A DNA stretch of 64,000 nt from JAAZMI01 sp050948785 (GTDB taxonomy: Bacteria > Bacillota > Dethiobacteria > DTU022 > UBA8154): contig JBMNEM010000002.1 of assembly GCA_050948785.1 (NCBI GenBank), positions 186,001 through 250,000 on the forward strand. The letters are read 5' to 3'. Positions 36,086 through 45,308 of the stretch are shown here, piece after piece (within the stretch, counting starts at the first letter, position 1; each line of letters starts with the position of its first letter). The translations under genes were made by a program, and so were the position numbers. The notes under the pieces are model-generated. The model was given only the letters and a program-made list of their open reading frames with translations, ran no database searches and was not told the origin of the DNA.

Positions 36086-37645
36086 GTGTTGTTTAAAAAC
36101 CGGTACTTTTTCAGAACGCTGCTCATCATGCTTGCCCTCCTCCTGATCGGCAGCGGGGCCTGGTACTATTATTACAGCCATGCCTTTATGGCCCTGCCTT
36201 ACAACGACGCCATGGATTACGCCAGCATGGCCCGCAATATCAGCCTGGGAAGGGGCTTTACTTCCCGCTATCTAACCCCTTTAAGCCTGATGCATCACGG
36301 GGAACCTTACCCCAACCTCTGGCGGGGGCCCCTGTGGCCCCTTTTTTTGGCCGGCTGCTTCAAACTCTTTGGCGCTGCGGATCCGGTTGTCGCTGCCGCC
36401 AGCGGTTTTTTTTATTTGGCGGCGATTCCACCCCTTTTCTTGCTGGGCAGAAAAATAGTGAGTGAAACAGCCTCTTCTTTAGGTTGTCTCCTTTACCTTT
36501 TCAGCCCCCTGGCTCTTTTTTACAGTATCTCGGGGATGACAGAGTCCATGGCTCTTTTTTTAATGGCCTGCTGGCTTTACCTGCTTTTTAAGGCCCCGGG
36601 CCGGGGTTCTCTTTTTTTCCTGCTTACCGGAGGAATCGCCGGGCTTTTTTATCTCGTGCGCTACAACGCCCTCGTTTTTTTACCCCTCTCCCTTGTCTAC
36701 CTGTGGCTTTCTGACCGTGAGAAAGGCAGGATCCCCAAACTGATAATTTATCTGGGAGGATGGCTGCTTGTTGTTTCCCCCTGGCTGTGGCGCAACTTCC
36801 AACTCCTGGGCAACCCCTTTTTCTCGCTGCAATCCTATGAGCTGGCCATGTTTACCCCTTCCTATCCCGACTACACCCTTTATATGCTCCCACAGCTTAT
36901 TGATGTGCAAGCCTTCATGCTGCAGCACCTCGACGAGCTCCTGGTAAAAATCGGAACGGGATTAAATGCTTTCCTAAAAAATATGCCCGACCCCGCTTTC
37001 ACGGGCACAACTCCACTGATCGCCGGCCTATTTTTTGCCGGCATCTTTTTCCCCCGCGAAAGAAAAAAGAAGCTTTTCATCATCTGCTGTTTCCTGGGAC
37101 AGCTGGCCGCACTTTTGGTGATCCACTTCATCCCGCGCTTGTTTTTCATCTTTCTTCCTTTTTACATCCTTGTCGCCCTCTCCACCGTGGAATACCTGCT
37201 CGACTTCCTCCAAAGACCCTCCTGGAAGTATCTTCTGCTCAGTGCGTTTATAGCCCTGGCCCTTATTACTAACCTTCCCCCGTGGCACAAGGGCAACAGC
37301 TGGCATCACTGGCCGCAGGATTACGCCCCGGCGATCACGGACGTCGCCGCTCAGATCCCGCCACAGGGTGTTGTTCTCTCCAATGACGGCCATATTCTCA
37401 GCTGGTATGCCGATCGCCTCACCCTGAAGATACCGGTAAAATGGGCACAGGTAAGCGAACTGGAAAAAAGGGCCCCCATAGAAGGAATTTGGCTCAGCAA
37501 CCGGCTCCGCTGGGGAAACACACCGGAAGCGGAGGAAAAATGGCTGGAAATTATGCGTGAAAAACCGCCGCTATTGGGCAATTACCGCCTCTTTGCCGCT
37601 TACGAGGACGGTTCCCTGCTCTACATCAAAAATAATAAAAAGTGA
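36086..37645 (+). CDS. GT39/ArnT-like membrane glycosyltransferase
   Basis: A 519-residue protein with about ten membrane segments and a soluble C-terminal domain. The first outer loop has YNDAMDYASMARNISLGRGF, the acidic N/D-D-x-x-Y-x-x-x-A pattern of PMT/ArnT-type enzymes, and later RGPLWPLFLAG and RYNALVFLPLS, common to the family. It should transfer a sugar from a polyprenyl-phosphate donor on the outer face. The acceptor is unknown. Start GTG at 36086 or TTG at 36089, both after GGGAGG. It lies 113 bases after the permease; AGTGCAG/CTGCACT forms a small hairpin near 36030 between them. Confidence 0.8.
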   Translation: MLFKNRYFFRTLLIMLALLLIGSGAWYYYYSHAFMALPYNDAMDYASMARNISLGRGFTSRYLTPLSLMHHGEPYPNLWRGPLWPLFLAGCFKLFGAADPVVAAASGFFYLAAIPPLFLLGRKIVSETASSLGCLLYLFSPLALFYSISGMTESMALFLMACWLYLLFKAPGRGSLFFLLTGGIAGLFYLVRYNALVFLPLSLVYLWLSDREKGRIPKLIIYLGGWLLVVSPWLWRNFQLLGNPFFSLQSYELAMFTPSYPDYTLYMLPQLIDVQAFMLQHLDELLVKIGTGLNAFLKNMPDPAFTGTTPLIAGLFFAGIFFPRERKKKLFIICCFLGQLAALLVIHFIPRLFFIFLPFYILVALSTVEYLLDFLQRPSWKYLLLSAFIALALITNLPPWHKGNSWHHWPQDYAPAITDVAAQIPPQGVVLSNDGHILSWYADRLTLKIPVKWAQVSELEKRAPIEGIWLSNRLRWGNTPEAEEKWLEIMREKPPLLGNYRLFAAYEDGSLLYIKNNKK

Positions 37646-37913
37646 TCAAAAGCTGAAACAGGATAAATTAAGGAAAGGATGGATAAAAACCCAAATCAGT
37701 TCCCTTTACAAACCGCAACACTAATTGCTTCCATTGAAAATTTTTAGAAAGAGAGCCTCATGGACAAAATAGACATCATTCTCAAGCCGATCAAGAATAA
37801 ATGGGCACTTTTGATCGTAAATAATAGGTAAGCTACCTCCACACTAAAAGCTGTCCAACCTTTCTAATTCTCAAATAGGCTTACTTATGTAAAAAAAGGA
37901 GGCTCGAAATGAT
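37646..37913 (+). other. Spacer with two ribosome-site-equipped micro-ORFs
   Basis: Two very short reading frames stand in tandem: 37679-37747 (22 codons, starts MDKNPNQFPLQ, after AGGAAAGG) and 37760-37831 (23 codons, starts MDKIDIILKPIKNKWALLIV, after AAAGAGAG). Neither matches a known family. They may be leader peptides, remnants or chance. Confidence 0.3.
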
Positions 37914-38753
37914 GTGGGAGCAGGGGATCCGACCATCGGTAACGTCCTTTTAGTCTGTTTTTTAACCGCGGTAATCCATCTGGTGGAAACTCTCTCCTAT
38001 GGAGCCCGCATTGCCGGAGTAAAAACGAAGCGCTTATACCTGGCCGCCTGCATCTTCAGCCTGGTTGCCCTGATCGCACGCACGGCCAACCTCTTGCAGG
38101 CGCCGCTTCTGGGTTATTATGTGGACAGCATTATCCTCATGAATAACATTCCTGTCCTGCAAAAATCTTTTCGCCTGATTATTCTTTCAGCCTCAGTGGG
38201 CAGTCTTGCTGCCATGCTTATCCTGCCCACTTTTATCCATATTTTTATTTACCTGATTGGCTCCCTGGAAAAAAGCGGCTCCCTGGGAAGAATGCTCCTC
38301 AACATGCTCAATGCCGACCGCCTGCTGCAAAGAATGTTCGTCCGGCTGGGGAAAAGCCTCCGGCGCCCGGGATTTTATCTTTCCTTCCCTTTCCAGGGGA
38401 AAAAAATCGCCAAACACATCCTGCTGCTCTACATCATCGTCGCCTCCATCAACACCGTCGGCGTCCTCTCCGCCATTTATGCCGGCGCGCTGCTGCCGGA
38501 CTACCGCCTCACTGCCAGCCAGATGTCCGGGATTATTAACGGTTTCAGTACAATCGTCCTCACCTTTTTTATCGATCCCTACGCTTCCCTGATTACCGAC
38601 CATACTTTGGTGGGTAAACGCGGTTTTTCCGACCTGCAAGCCCTGGTTTCCAATTTGATTATTGGGAAAATTATCGGTACACTGTTAGGACAGCTTACCT
38701 TTCTTCCCTGTGTGCACTTTGTGGTTTTCACGACAACACTTTTAAAAAATTAA
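37914..38753 (+). CDS. amj: Amj-family lipid II flippase (alternate to MurJ)
   Basis: A 279-residue membrane protein with about six to seven segments and the Amj/YdaH pattern: VIHLVETLSYGARIAGVKTK, then SLVALIARTANLLQAPLLGY near the N-terminus, a basic central loop, and FIDPYASLITDHTLVGKRGF near the C-terminus. In Bacillus subtilis Amj substitutes for MurJ in moving lipid II across the membrane. GTG start 10 bases after AAAGGAGG. Placement after a GT39-type enzyme and a MacB-type exporter suggests a cell-envelope role for the whole stretch. Confidence 0.85.
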   Translation: MGAGDPTIGNVLLVCFLTAVIHLVETLSYGARIAGVKTKRLYLAACIFSLVALIARTANLLQAPLLGYYVDSIILMNNIPVLQKSFRLIILSASVGSLAAMLILPTFIHIFIYLIGSLEKSGSLGRMLLNMLNADRLLQRMFVRLGKSLRRPGFYLSFPFQGKKIAKHILLLYIIVASINTVGVLSAIYAGALLPDYRLTASQMSGIINGFSTIVLTFFIDPYASLITDHTLVGKRGFSDLQALVSNLIIGKIIGTLLGQLTFLPCVHFVVFTTTLLKN

Positions 38754-38764
38754 CCGGGGGAAAC

Positions 38765-40633
38765 ATGGCCATGACCATTTTACTGAGGGTAAATCTGACC
38801 ACCGGAAAAATCGAGAAGGAAGATCTGACCGCCTGGCAGCACCGGTATATCGGGGGCCTCGGGGTAAATACAAAACTGGCCCTGACACTAATCCCCCCCG
38901 GCTGCTCTCCATTTGCTGCCGAAAACGTCCTTTTGGCCGGCCCCGGTTCACTGAGCGGGACGTTTCTCCCCACCGCCTGCCGCACCGATATGACTGCCAA
39001 ATCACCCCTGAGCGGCAGATTCGGCAGCGCCAACTCCGGCCATAAATGGGGCCTGAAGCTGCGCCGGGCAGGGTACGCTTACCTGGCCATTGAGGGAAAA
39101 GCAGAGCGGCCGCTGGTCCTCTATATTGATCACGGAAAAATTTTTCTGGAAGAGGCCACCCATCTCTGGGGAAAAGATACCTGGTTTACTGTGGACTGGA
39201 TCAAAAAACACAAGGGAAAAGACTTTGAGGTGGCATGCATCGGGCCCGCCGGGGAAAACCTTGTCGCCTTTGCCTGCATACAAAATAATTATCATGCCTC
39301 CTGGGGCCGTACCGGCCTGGGAGCGGTCATGGGCAGTAAAAATTTAAAAGCCATTGCCGTCCGGGGAAAGGAAAAAATCAAAATTGCCAGGCCCGCTGAA
39401 TTTCCCCGCATAAAAAAAGAAGCCTTCCAAAAAATCAGGCAGGAGGCAAGTTTCGGCATGACCAAAAAATATGGGAGTATGGTCGCCTCCTCCCCTTTTA
39501 ACAAAATAGGGGCCCTCCCCGGACGGAACTATACCCTGGGCTCCCTGCCCGGCTGGGAGGAAACGAGGGGCAGGAAATTTTTTGCCGAGCATTACAAACA
39601 AAAAGACCAGGCCTGTTTTTCCTGTCCCATCGCCTGCAAACACAGATCCAGGGTAGAAGAAGGCCCCTGGCAGGGCTACACAGCCGCAGGCCCCGAAGTC
39701 ACCCACATCCTGGAATTTGGAGCCCGGCTGGATCTGCAATCCATCCCGGAAATATTAAAATGCGTCGAGATTTGCAACCGCTTGGGCCTGGATGTCGTCT
39801 CCGGCGCCGCGGCCATTGCTTTTCTGATCGAATGCGGCGAAAAACAACTGCTTCTTTCTACAGAGATAGGCTTTCTTCCCCGGTGGGGCGACTTTGAAAG
39901 CATCTGCAAGATGCTGCATCTGATTGCCTGGAAGGAAGGCGGCGGTGCGCTTTTGGCCGGGGGAGTAAAACGTGCCTCTGAACAAATCCCCGGCAGCGAA
40001 CAATTTTCCCTGCAGATCAAGGGAGTAGAGCTTTCCTGCCGCGACCCGCGGGCCAAATGCGATACCTGGGCTTTGGGCTATTTAACCAACACCAGAGGGG
40101 GCGACTATCTGCGCGCTCGTTCACCCGTGGAACTGCTGTCCGCAGATTTGCTTAGTGATGAAGCGGAAGAACTGGGGGTCACCCCCGCGCATATCGATCA
40201 CTTGGACATGCCTTCCGATTTAAAAGAAAAGATTTTCGGTTCTCCTCCCGACCATGTTTATATCCCCCAGATGCTCAAATACGCTGAAGATTTGATCACA
40301 ATTATCAATTCTACAGGCTTTTGTATCCGGCCTCCGGTGCTCCGCTCCCTGGGACCGGACTTTTTTGCCCGGGCCCTGAACGTGGTGACCGGAAGCGATT
40401 TTACAGCGGATTCTCTGCTGGAGAGCGCCGCACAGATCTGGGAAATGCAGCACCGGTTTAACCGGCGGGAAGGGGAAACAAAGGATGAATACAGGTTCCC
40501 GGCAAGATTTTACCACGAACCGCTATCCAGGCCCGGGGGCGAACCCCACCCGCCTCTCTCCCCGGAAAAAGTGCAAAAGATCCTGCAAGCTTATTTCCAG
40601 ATCAGAAACTGGGAAATGGAAGAAAAAGTTTAA
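38765..40633 (+). CDS. Aldehyde:ferredoxin oxidoreductase (AOR family)
   Basis: A 622-residue tungsten/molybdopterin enzyme. The N-terminal AOR domain holds TDMTAKSPLSGRFGSANSGH and WGRTGLGAVMGSKNLKAIAV, both cofactor-binding stretches. The iron-sulphur cluster cysteines are at about residues 284, 287 and 291 (CFSCPIAC) with the fourth in TGFCIRPP (about residue 520). Family members oxidise aldehydes to acids with ferredoxin, or reduce acids. Length is normal. It starts 11 bases after amj, with GGGGGAAAC before the ATG. No MoaD-like or ferredoxin gene sits beside it. The gene end overlaps the convergent transporter by 4 bases. Confidence 0.92.
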   Translation: MAMTILLRVNLTTGKIEKEDLTAWQHRYIGGLGVNTKLALTLIPPGCSPFAAENVLLAGPGSLSGTFLPTACRTDMTAKSPLSGRFGSANSGHKWGLKLRRAGYAYLAIEGKAERPLVLYIDHGKIFLEEATHLWGKDTWFTVDWIKKHKGKDFEVACIGPAGENLVAFACIQNNYHASWGRTGLGAVMGSKNLKAIAVRGKEKIKIARPAEFPRIKKEAFQKIRQEASFGMTKKYGSMVASSPFNKIGALPGRNYTLGSLPGWEETRGRKFFAEHYKQKDQACFSCPIACKHRSRVEEGPWQGYTAAGPEVTHILEFGARLDLQSIPEILKCVEICNRLGLDVVSGAAAIAFLIECGEKQLLLSTEIGFLPRWGDFESICKMLHLIAWKEGGGALLAGGVKRASEQIPGSEQFSLQIKGVELSCRDPRAKCDTWALGYLTNTRGGDYLRARSPVELLSADLLSDEAEELGVTPAHIDHLDMPSDLKEKIFGSPPDHVYIPQMLKYAEDLITIINSTGFCIRPPVLRSLGPDFFARALNVVTGSDFTADSLLESAAQIWEMQHRFNRREGETKDEYRFPARFYHEPLSRPGGEPHPPLSPEKVQKILQAYFQIRNWEMEEKV

Positions 40634-42021
40634 GGAAGCCTGGTCACAAAAAGAATAAACACAGCTGTCAACCCCCAAAAAACAACGGCAAAAGCTGAAT
40701 TCCAGCGGACACCCAATTTGTAAGGTGATTTTCCCGTGATAGATGAAAGGATCAGGACGAGAATGGAAAAAGGTGAGAGAATAAAAGACATGGACATGCC
40801 GCCCATCAAGGCCAGAGCCAAGCCTAGCGCATTAAATTCGAGAGGGGAAGCAAGCAGAGTCTTGGCGATAATGATGCCGGAAGCAAAAGGGTGCAACCCG
40901 ATAAAGGCCAGCAGCATAATGATTAACGGTACAGCAGCCAGGATAAAAACAATATCCACCCTGCCGGCAACCAACTCCATTAAATTACCCACTAATTTTA
41001 ATGCTCCGCTGGCCTCCATGGCATAGGTAAAAAACCCCGCTGCAATAAAAAGCGTGGTCTGATCGGCCATTTTGATAATACCCTGGCTAAAAAAAGAAAA
41101 ACTGCGCGTCATCAGTGGAGACAATTGGTTGCTGACCACTCCCCAGATAAAGGTGGCAAACAGGCACCCCAGCGCGATACTATTTAATGAAGGAAAACGC
41201 CAAACGTTCCCTAAAAGCAGAGTGCTGCCGACCACACCGATGAATAAAACCAGGAAACTGGCCAAACGGCGGGAAGATATTTGGGGGAGGTCCAGTCCCT
41301 CCCCCACCTGGTTTTGTATTTGTCCATTTTTTCCCGCCAGCCGGCTTGCCTCCATGAAGAAAGCTGCCGCCAGACCGGCCAGGCTTAAAAGAAAAACCGG
41401 CCCCACCAGTTGAGGCCAGGAAAGTCCGGAATATTTAACGGCTATACCCACAGTAGCTGCAACAGGACTGACAATCAAAGCCATGGCATAGCCGCGCGCC
41501 ACACTCGTCGTCTCCAAACGGCTGTTTTTTTCCAACCCCAATTTCCGCAGGTTTTCTTTAACCAGATAGTAAGAAGGTGCAACAGCACCTGCCAGGGATA
41601 ACAAAGTAAGCACATAAGAAATTAACAGTGAAATTACATAAGGTTGGGAAGGCCCTTTAGCCCTGGCATAAAAACGTTGAAAAAGCTCCGCATACCGTCC
41701 CAGTTCCAACGGTATCCCCAGAATATTTACCGCTGCCATCACCGCCACAAGGGGAGCCATCTCCGTAAATCCCCCGATTAACTCCGCAGGAGGTACCGGC
41801 GTTTGGAATAAAAAAAACGCCAGCAAGCTGCTGCCGCAAAGGGCAAAGGCTATGGCTTTGGAATAAAAAGATATCAGGGGAAACAAAAAAACAAAAGCAA
41901 ACAGGACAATTGCTCCCCCGGTAAAAACAAGTGCAAAGCTTTTTTCGAATAAAAATTCCAAAAGACCGATGATCACAACAGCTGTACAAAACCATGGCCT
42001 GAGACGGTTGAGACACATCAT
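40630..42021 (-). CDS. Ion-transporter-superfamily-like membrane protein
   Basis: A 463-residue protein with about 12 membrane segments and two re-entrant-like serine/glycine-rich stretches (ARGYAMALIVSPVAATVGIA and ALMGGMSMSFILSPFSILVL) in both halves, the layout of IT-superfamily carriers (DASS, ArsB, DctM types). ETTSVARG and FIGLHPFASGIIIA also fit. The substrate may be an organic or inorganic anion. I could not assign a subfamily. Monocistronic, converging on AOR. Confidence 0.65.
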   Translation of the reverse strand: MMCLNRLRPWFCTAVVIIGLLEFLFEKSFALVFTGGAIVLFAFVFLFPLISFYSKAIAFALCGSSLLAFFLFQTPVPPAELIGGFTEMAPLVAVMAAVNILGIPLELGRYAELFQRFYARAKGPSQPYVISLLISYVLTLLSLAGAVAPSYYLVKENLRKLGLEKNSRLETTSVARGYAMALIVSPVAATVGIAVKYSGLSWPQLVGPVFLLSLAGLAAAFFMEASRLAGKNGQIQNQVGEGLDLPQISSRRLASFLVLFIGVVGSTLLLGNVWRFPSLNSIALGCLFATFIWGVVSNQLSPLMTRSFSFFSQGIIKMADQTTLFIAAGFFTYAMEASGALKLVGNLMELVAGRVDIVFILAAVPLIIMLLAFIGLHPFASGIIIAKTLLASPLEFNALGLALALMGGMSMSFILSPFSILVLILSSITGKSPYKLGVRWNSAFAVVFWGLTAVFILFVTRLP

Positions 42022-42168
42022 TTTTTATCTAATCCCTACCAAGTTTAATTCCTCGAAAACTTTTTTAACATTTGAGTTTCATCATCTTCATGAGATTTAA
42101 TTACCGCTTGGTACCAGCGTAACTATATTTTCTGGAACCATGTGCTCTTTTCCTGCTCAAGATACCTT

Positions 42169-43122
42169 TCATCTAAAATCCATCTTTTTTCCATCTTTTT
42201 CCCGCCAATCATTGTTTTGTTGCAGGCTTTCCAGCTTGCCGGGTTCCAAAAGCCATATTTCTGTACTTTCCGGTAATAAATCCTTACTTAAAGATACCGG
42301 TTTTGCGCCTTTTTCTTTTATTTTTTCTTCCCCTTCCAGAAAGGGCTTCAGATCGGCAAGCGGCCAATTTCTGGTAACCTTTGTCTGGTAGTGCATCGGT
42401 ATGGCTACAGCCGGAGAAAGCTGTGCGATCACCTGTTTGGCTTCCCGGGCATTGATCGTATAGTGCCCACCAACAGGGATCAAAAGTATATCCACAGGAG
42501 TTAGTTTTTCAATCTCGCCTTCGTTTAAAAGATGTCCCAGGTCCCCAAGGTGAACGATGCGCAAGTTTCCAAGATTAAAAATAAAGGCGGCATTACGGCC
42601 TCTTTGTTTCCCTGCAGCCCCGTCATGGTAGGTGGGCATGCTGGTAATATGGATCTCCCCCTGGGTAAACGAGACATCATCCCACCCGAGGCCATCAATC
42701 GTCAATCCTCTCAGAATTTTGGCCCTGGGGGAAGCAGCTGTATAGTTGTGGTCCATATGCTCATGGCTGACTGTCATTATTTGTGTTTCCAGGTTTAGTG
42801 TTTCATAACCCACATCGGGGGAATAAGGATCCATGAGGATACGCAGGCCATTTGCTTCCAGTAAAAAGCAAGAATGCCCCAGGTGCTGCAGCATGACCTC
42901 CTCCAACTGAACATCACCCTTTTCTACCCGCAGCTCTGCCCTATTCCTTTCCTGCTCCTGGTTTCCGGCATTTTCATTCTCTTCTCCTGCAGCAGTCCTC
43001 TCCCTTAATCCCGGGTCGCCGCTGCGCTTTTTCGCCATAAAGTGGTAACCTGAAAAACTGACCAGCAAAAACAAAACGACCAGCATCCATAAAAATGTTT
43101 TTCTACCCATAGGTCCCTTCAT
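42169..43122 (-). CDS. Secreted/membrane-anchored MBL-fold metallo-hydrolase
   Basis: A 317-residue protein with an N-terminal hydrophobic anchor (about residues 9-27) and charged linker, then a UPF0173-like metallo-beta-lactamase fold. Metal ligands: SHEHMDH (HxHxDH), PTYHDG, HLGDLGHL and a late PMHYQT. Family members hydrolyse phosphodiester or lactone bonds; the substrate here is unknown. The anchor places the domain outside the membrane. ATG with GGGGAGAAGGG just upstream. Confidence 0.85.
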   Translation of the reverse strand: MKGPMGRKTFLWMLVVLFLLVSFSGYHFMAKKRSGDPGLRERTAAGEENENAGNQEQERNRAELRVEKGDVQLEEVMLQHLGHSCFLLEANGLRILMDPYSPDVGYETLNLETQIMTVSHEHMDHNYTAASPRAKILRGLTIDGLGWDDVSFTQGEIHITSMPTYHDGAAGKQRGRNAAFIFNLGNLRIVHLGDLGHLLNEGEIEKLTPVDILLIPVGGHYTINAREAKQVIAQLSPAVAIPMHYQTKVTRNWPLADLKPFLEGEEKIKEKGAKPVSLSKDLLPESTEIWLLEPGKLESLQQNNDWREKDGKKMDFR

Positions 43123-43222
43123 CCCTTCTCCCCGGAATTGCGCCTTTAAAATATTTTAGGTGGCCGGGCGCAAACCAGTACCTAATTCATTTTATGAAGG
43201 AAATGAAGCAACCATGTCACCT

Positions 43223-45136
43223 TTATTTTTCACGGAAACCTACTTTTACCAAGTAAACCCCGGAGCTAAATGTTTTTTTCATATCAAAACCCACTTTTTC
43301 AATGACTCGCATGATCCTGACATTGTTTGGCAGGACCTCCGCTATAAATCCCAGCACACCCTGTTTCTTGGCCAGATAGGCCAGATAGGACATAATTTCC
43401 GTACCGACACCTATGCTTTGGTAATCATCCTTGACTACTAAAGCAACTTCGGCTGTGCGGCTGCCCTCATTTATCGCATACTGCCCCACGCCAATCACTA
43501 TCTCCCTGTCTCCCTCTTGCAGTAAAGCGAGAATTACCATCTCCTTTGTGTAATCGATAACCACAAAAAGATCCTGCAGGATCTCGTGCGGCATATCTTT
43601 ACGCCGTGTGATAAACCTTTTATACATAGATTCTTCGGAAAGAGAATAAATAAATTTTTTCAAGAGGGATTCATCGCTTATTTTTACAGGGCGCAATAGA
43701 AATTTAACGCCATTTTTAGCCGTCCGGTACGTCTCCAACTCACCGGGATATTCACCGCCTTTACCGGGTATAAAAGCCTGGTCCGGATAGATAAGAGACA
43801 GCTCTTTGGCGGCAGCGATCAACCCGGGGCGAAAATCGGGATGCGCAATGGCAATCAAGGACATGGCCCGCTCCCGAATATTTTTCCCGAAAAGATAGGC
43901 TATTCCATATTCGGTGATGACATAATGAATATCACCGCGTGTCAGGGTTACACCGGCACCTTCCTGCAGTAGAGGCACAATCCTGGACACCTGGCCCTCT
44001 TTTGCCGTGGACGGCAGCGCGAGAATCGTTTTACCGCCCTGGGCCAAAACTGCTCCCCGCATGAAGTCTGCCTGGCCCCCAATCCCGGACATAAATTTTT
44101 TCCCTATCGACTCCGCAGAAGCCTGCCCGGTAAGATCTATCTCCAGGGCACTGTTGATGGCTACCATGTTTTTATTCCTGGCTATAATAGTGGGATTGTT
44201 GGTATAATCAATCGTCCGAAACTCTATACTGGGATTGTCATGGAGAAATTCATAAGTTATCCTTTTGCCCATACAAAAAGTAGCTACAGTCTTACCGCGA
44301 TCAATATTCTTACGGGAATTGTCAATAACACCTTTTTTAATCAACTCCACAACCCCGTCGCTTAGCAGTTCAGTATGCACACCAAGATGCTTTTTACTGT
44401 CAAGGCTTTTTAAAATGGCATTAGGAATATTTCCATAACCAACCTGAATTGTGTCCCCGTCTTCAATTAACTGCGCGACATGATTTCCGATTTTCCAGGC
44501 AACCTCATCTTCAGCCTGCGTTTCATACTCTAACAGCGGCTCATCATGATGAATAAGAAAGTTTACATCCTGGACATGGATAAAGGTATCCCCATGCACC
44601 CGCGGCATATGGGCATTGACTTGGGCAATGACCAGTGCGGCATTTTCAACTGCAGCTTTAACAATATCGACACTGATACCCAGGCTGAGATAACCATGCT
44701 CATCCGGCAGGGAGGTCTGTATCAGCGCCACATCAACCGGAACCAGCTTGCGGTATAACAATTCGGGTACATCGGAAGCAAATACAGGCGTATAGTCAGC
44801 CATCCCCCGGTTGACTGCTTCCCTGGCATTTTTTTCGATAAAGAAGGCGTTCAGCCTGAAATTACGTTTAAACTTGAGGCTGGCGTAGGGCGCAACACCA
44901 AACGTCCAAACCTGTAAAATTTCGGCATCCAAAAAAGCTTTGGGATCGGATTCCACATAACGGATCAGAGCACGGACCAGATACTGCGGTTCACCACAAC
45001 CCGAACCAATAAAAATCCTGTCCCCCGCATGGATATTTTTAAATATATCTTTCTCCGGGACAAATTTTTGCGGATACTGGACTCTAATCTCCTCTAATTT
45101 ATCTTTCTTCCCTCCAGCATTTATTTGTCTATCCAT
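43223..45136 (-). CDS. Acetyl-CoA hydrolase/transferase fused to a GNAT acetyltransferase domain
   Basis: A 637-residue protein. Residues about 10-430 form the acetyl-CoA hydrolase/4-hydroxybutyrate CoA-transferase fold, with GYGNIPNAIL, the catalytic Glu in INSALEIDLTGQ, and GGQADFMRGA then YVITEYGIAYLFGKNIRERA. Residues about 470-637 are a GNAT domain, with VALVVKDDYQSIGVGTEIMS as the acetyl-CoA-binding loop and a late FIAEVLPNNVRIMRVIEKVG. The first half swaps CoA between acetate and other acids. The second may acetylate a lysine. This fusion is known in anaerobes. Monocistronic, GAGAGGG before the ATG. Confidence 0.92.
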   Translation of the reverse strand: MDRQINAGGKKDKLEEIRVQYPQKFVPEKDIFKNIHAGDRIFIGSGCGEPQYLVRALIRYVESDPKAFLDAEILQVWTFGVAPYASLKFKRNFRLNAFFIEKNAREAVNRGMADYTPVFASDVPELLYRKLVPVDVALIQTSLPDEHGYLSLGISVDIVKAAVENAALVIAQVNAHMPRVHGDTFIHVQDVNFLIHHDEPLLEYETQAEDEVAWKIGNHVAQLIEDGDTIQVGYGNIPNAILKSLDSKKHLGVHTELLSDGVVELIKKGVIDNSRKNIDRGKTVATFCMGKRITYEFLHDNPSIEFRTIDYTNNPTIIARNKNMVAINSALEIDLTGQASAESIGKKFMSGIGGQADFMRGAVLAQGGKTILALPSTAKEGQVSRIVPLLQEGAGVTLTRGDIHYVITEYGIAYLFGKNIRERAMSLIAIAHPDFRPGLIAAAKELSLIYPDQAFIPGKGGEYPGELETYRTAKNGVKFLLRPVKISDESLLKKFIYSLSEESMYKRFITRRKDMPHEILQDLFVVIDYTKEMVILALLQEGDREIVIGVGQYAINEGSRTAEVALVVKDDYQSIGVGTEIMSYLAYLAKKQGVLGFIAEVLPNNVRIMRVIEKVGFDMKKTFSSGVYLVKVGFREK

Positions 45137-45202
45137 GGCAACCCTCTCTTTTTAATTTTATTTTCCTGATCAGGATATATCCCTTTTTTAGCGTGCCACA
45201 CA

Positions 45203-45231
45203 TTGATTAAAACGGTAAACTTTGTTAAGAT
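45203..45231 (+). promoter_or_regulatory. Sigma-A-type promoter for cobS
   Basis: TTGATT, a 17-base spacer and TAAGAT lie 78 bases before the cobS start. No cobalamin riboswitch is seen between promoter and gene. A nine-codon frame (MIIGKNEAY) ends at the cobS start. Confidence 0.55.
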
Positions 45232-45308
45232 ACATGATGTGGCGGTATGTTCGCTACTTCAAGGGAGTCCTTTTTCAATGATTATCGGAAAAAACGAGGC
45301 GTATTAAA

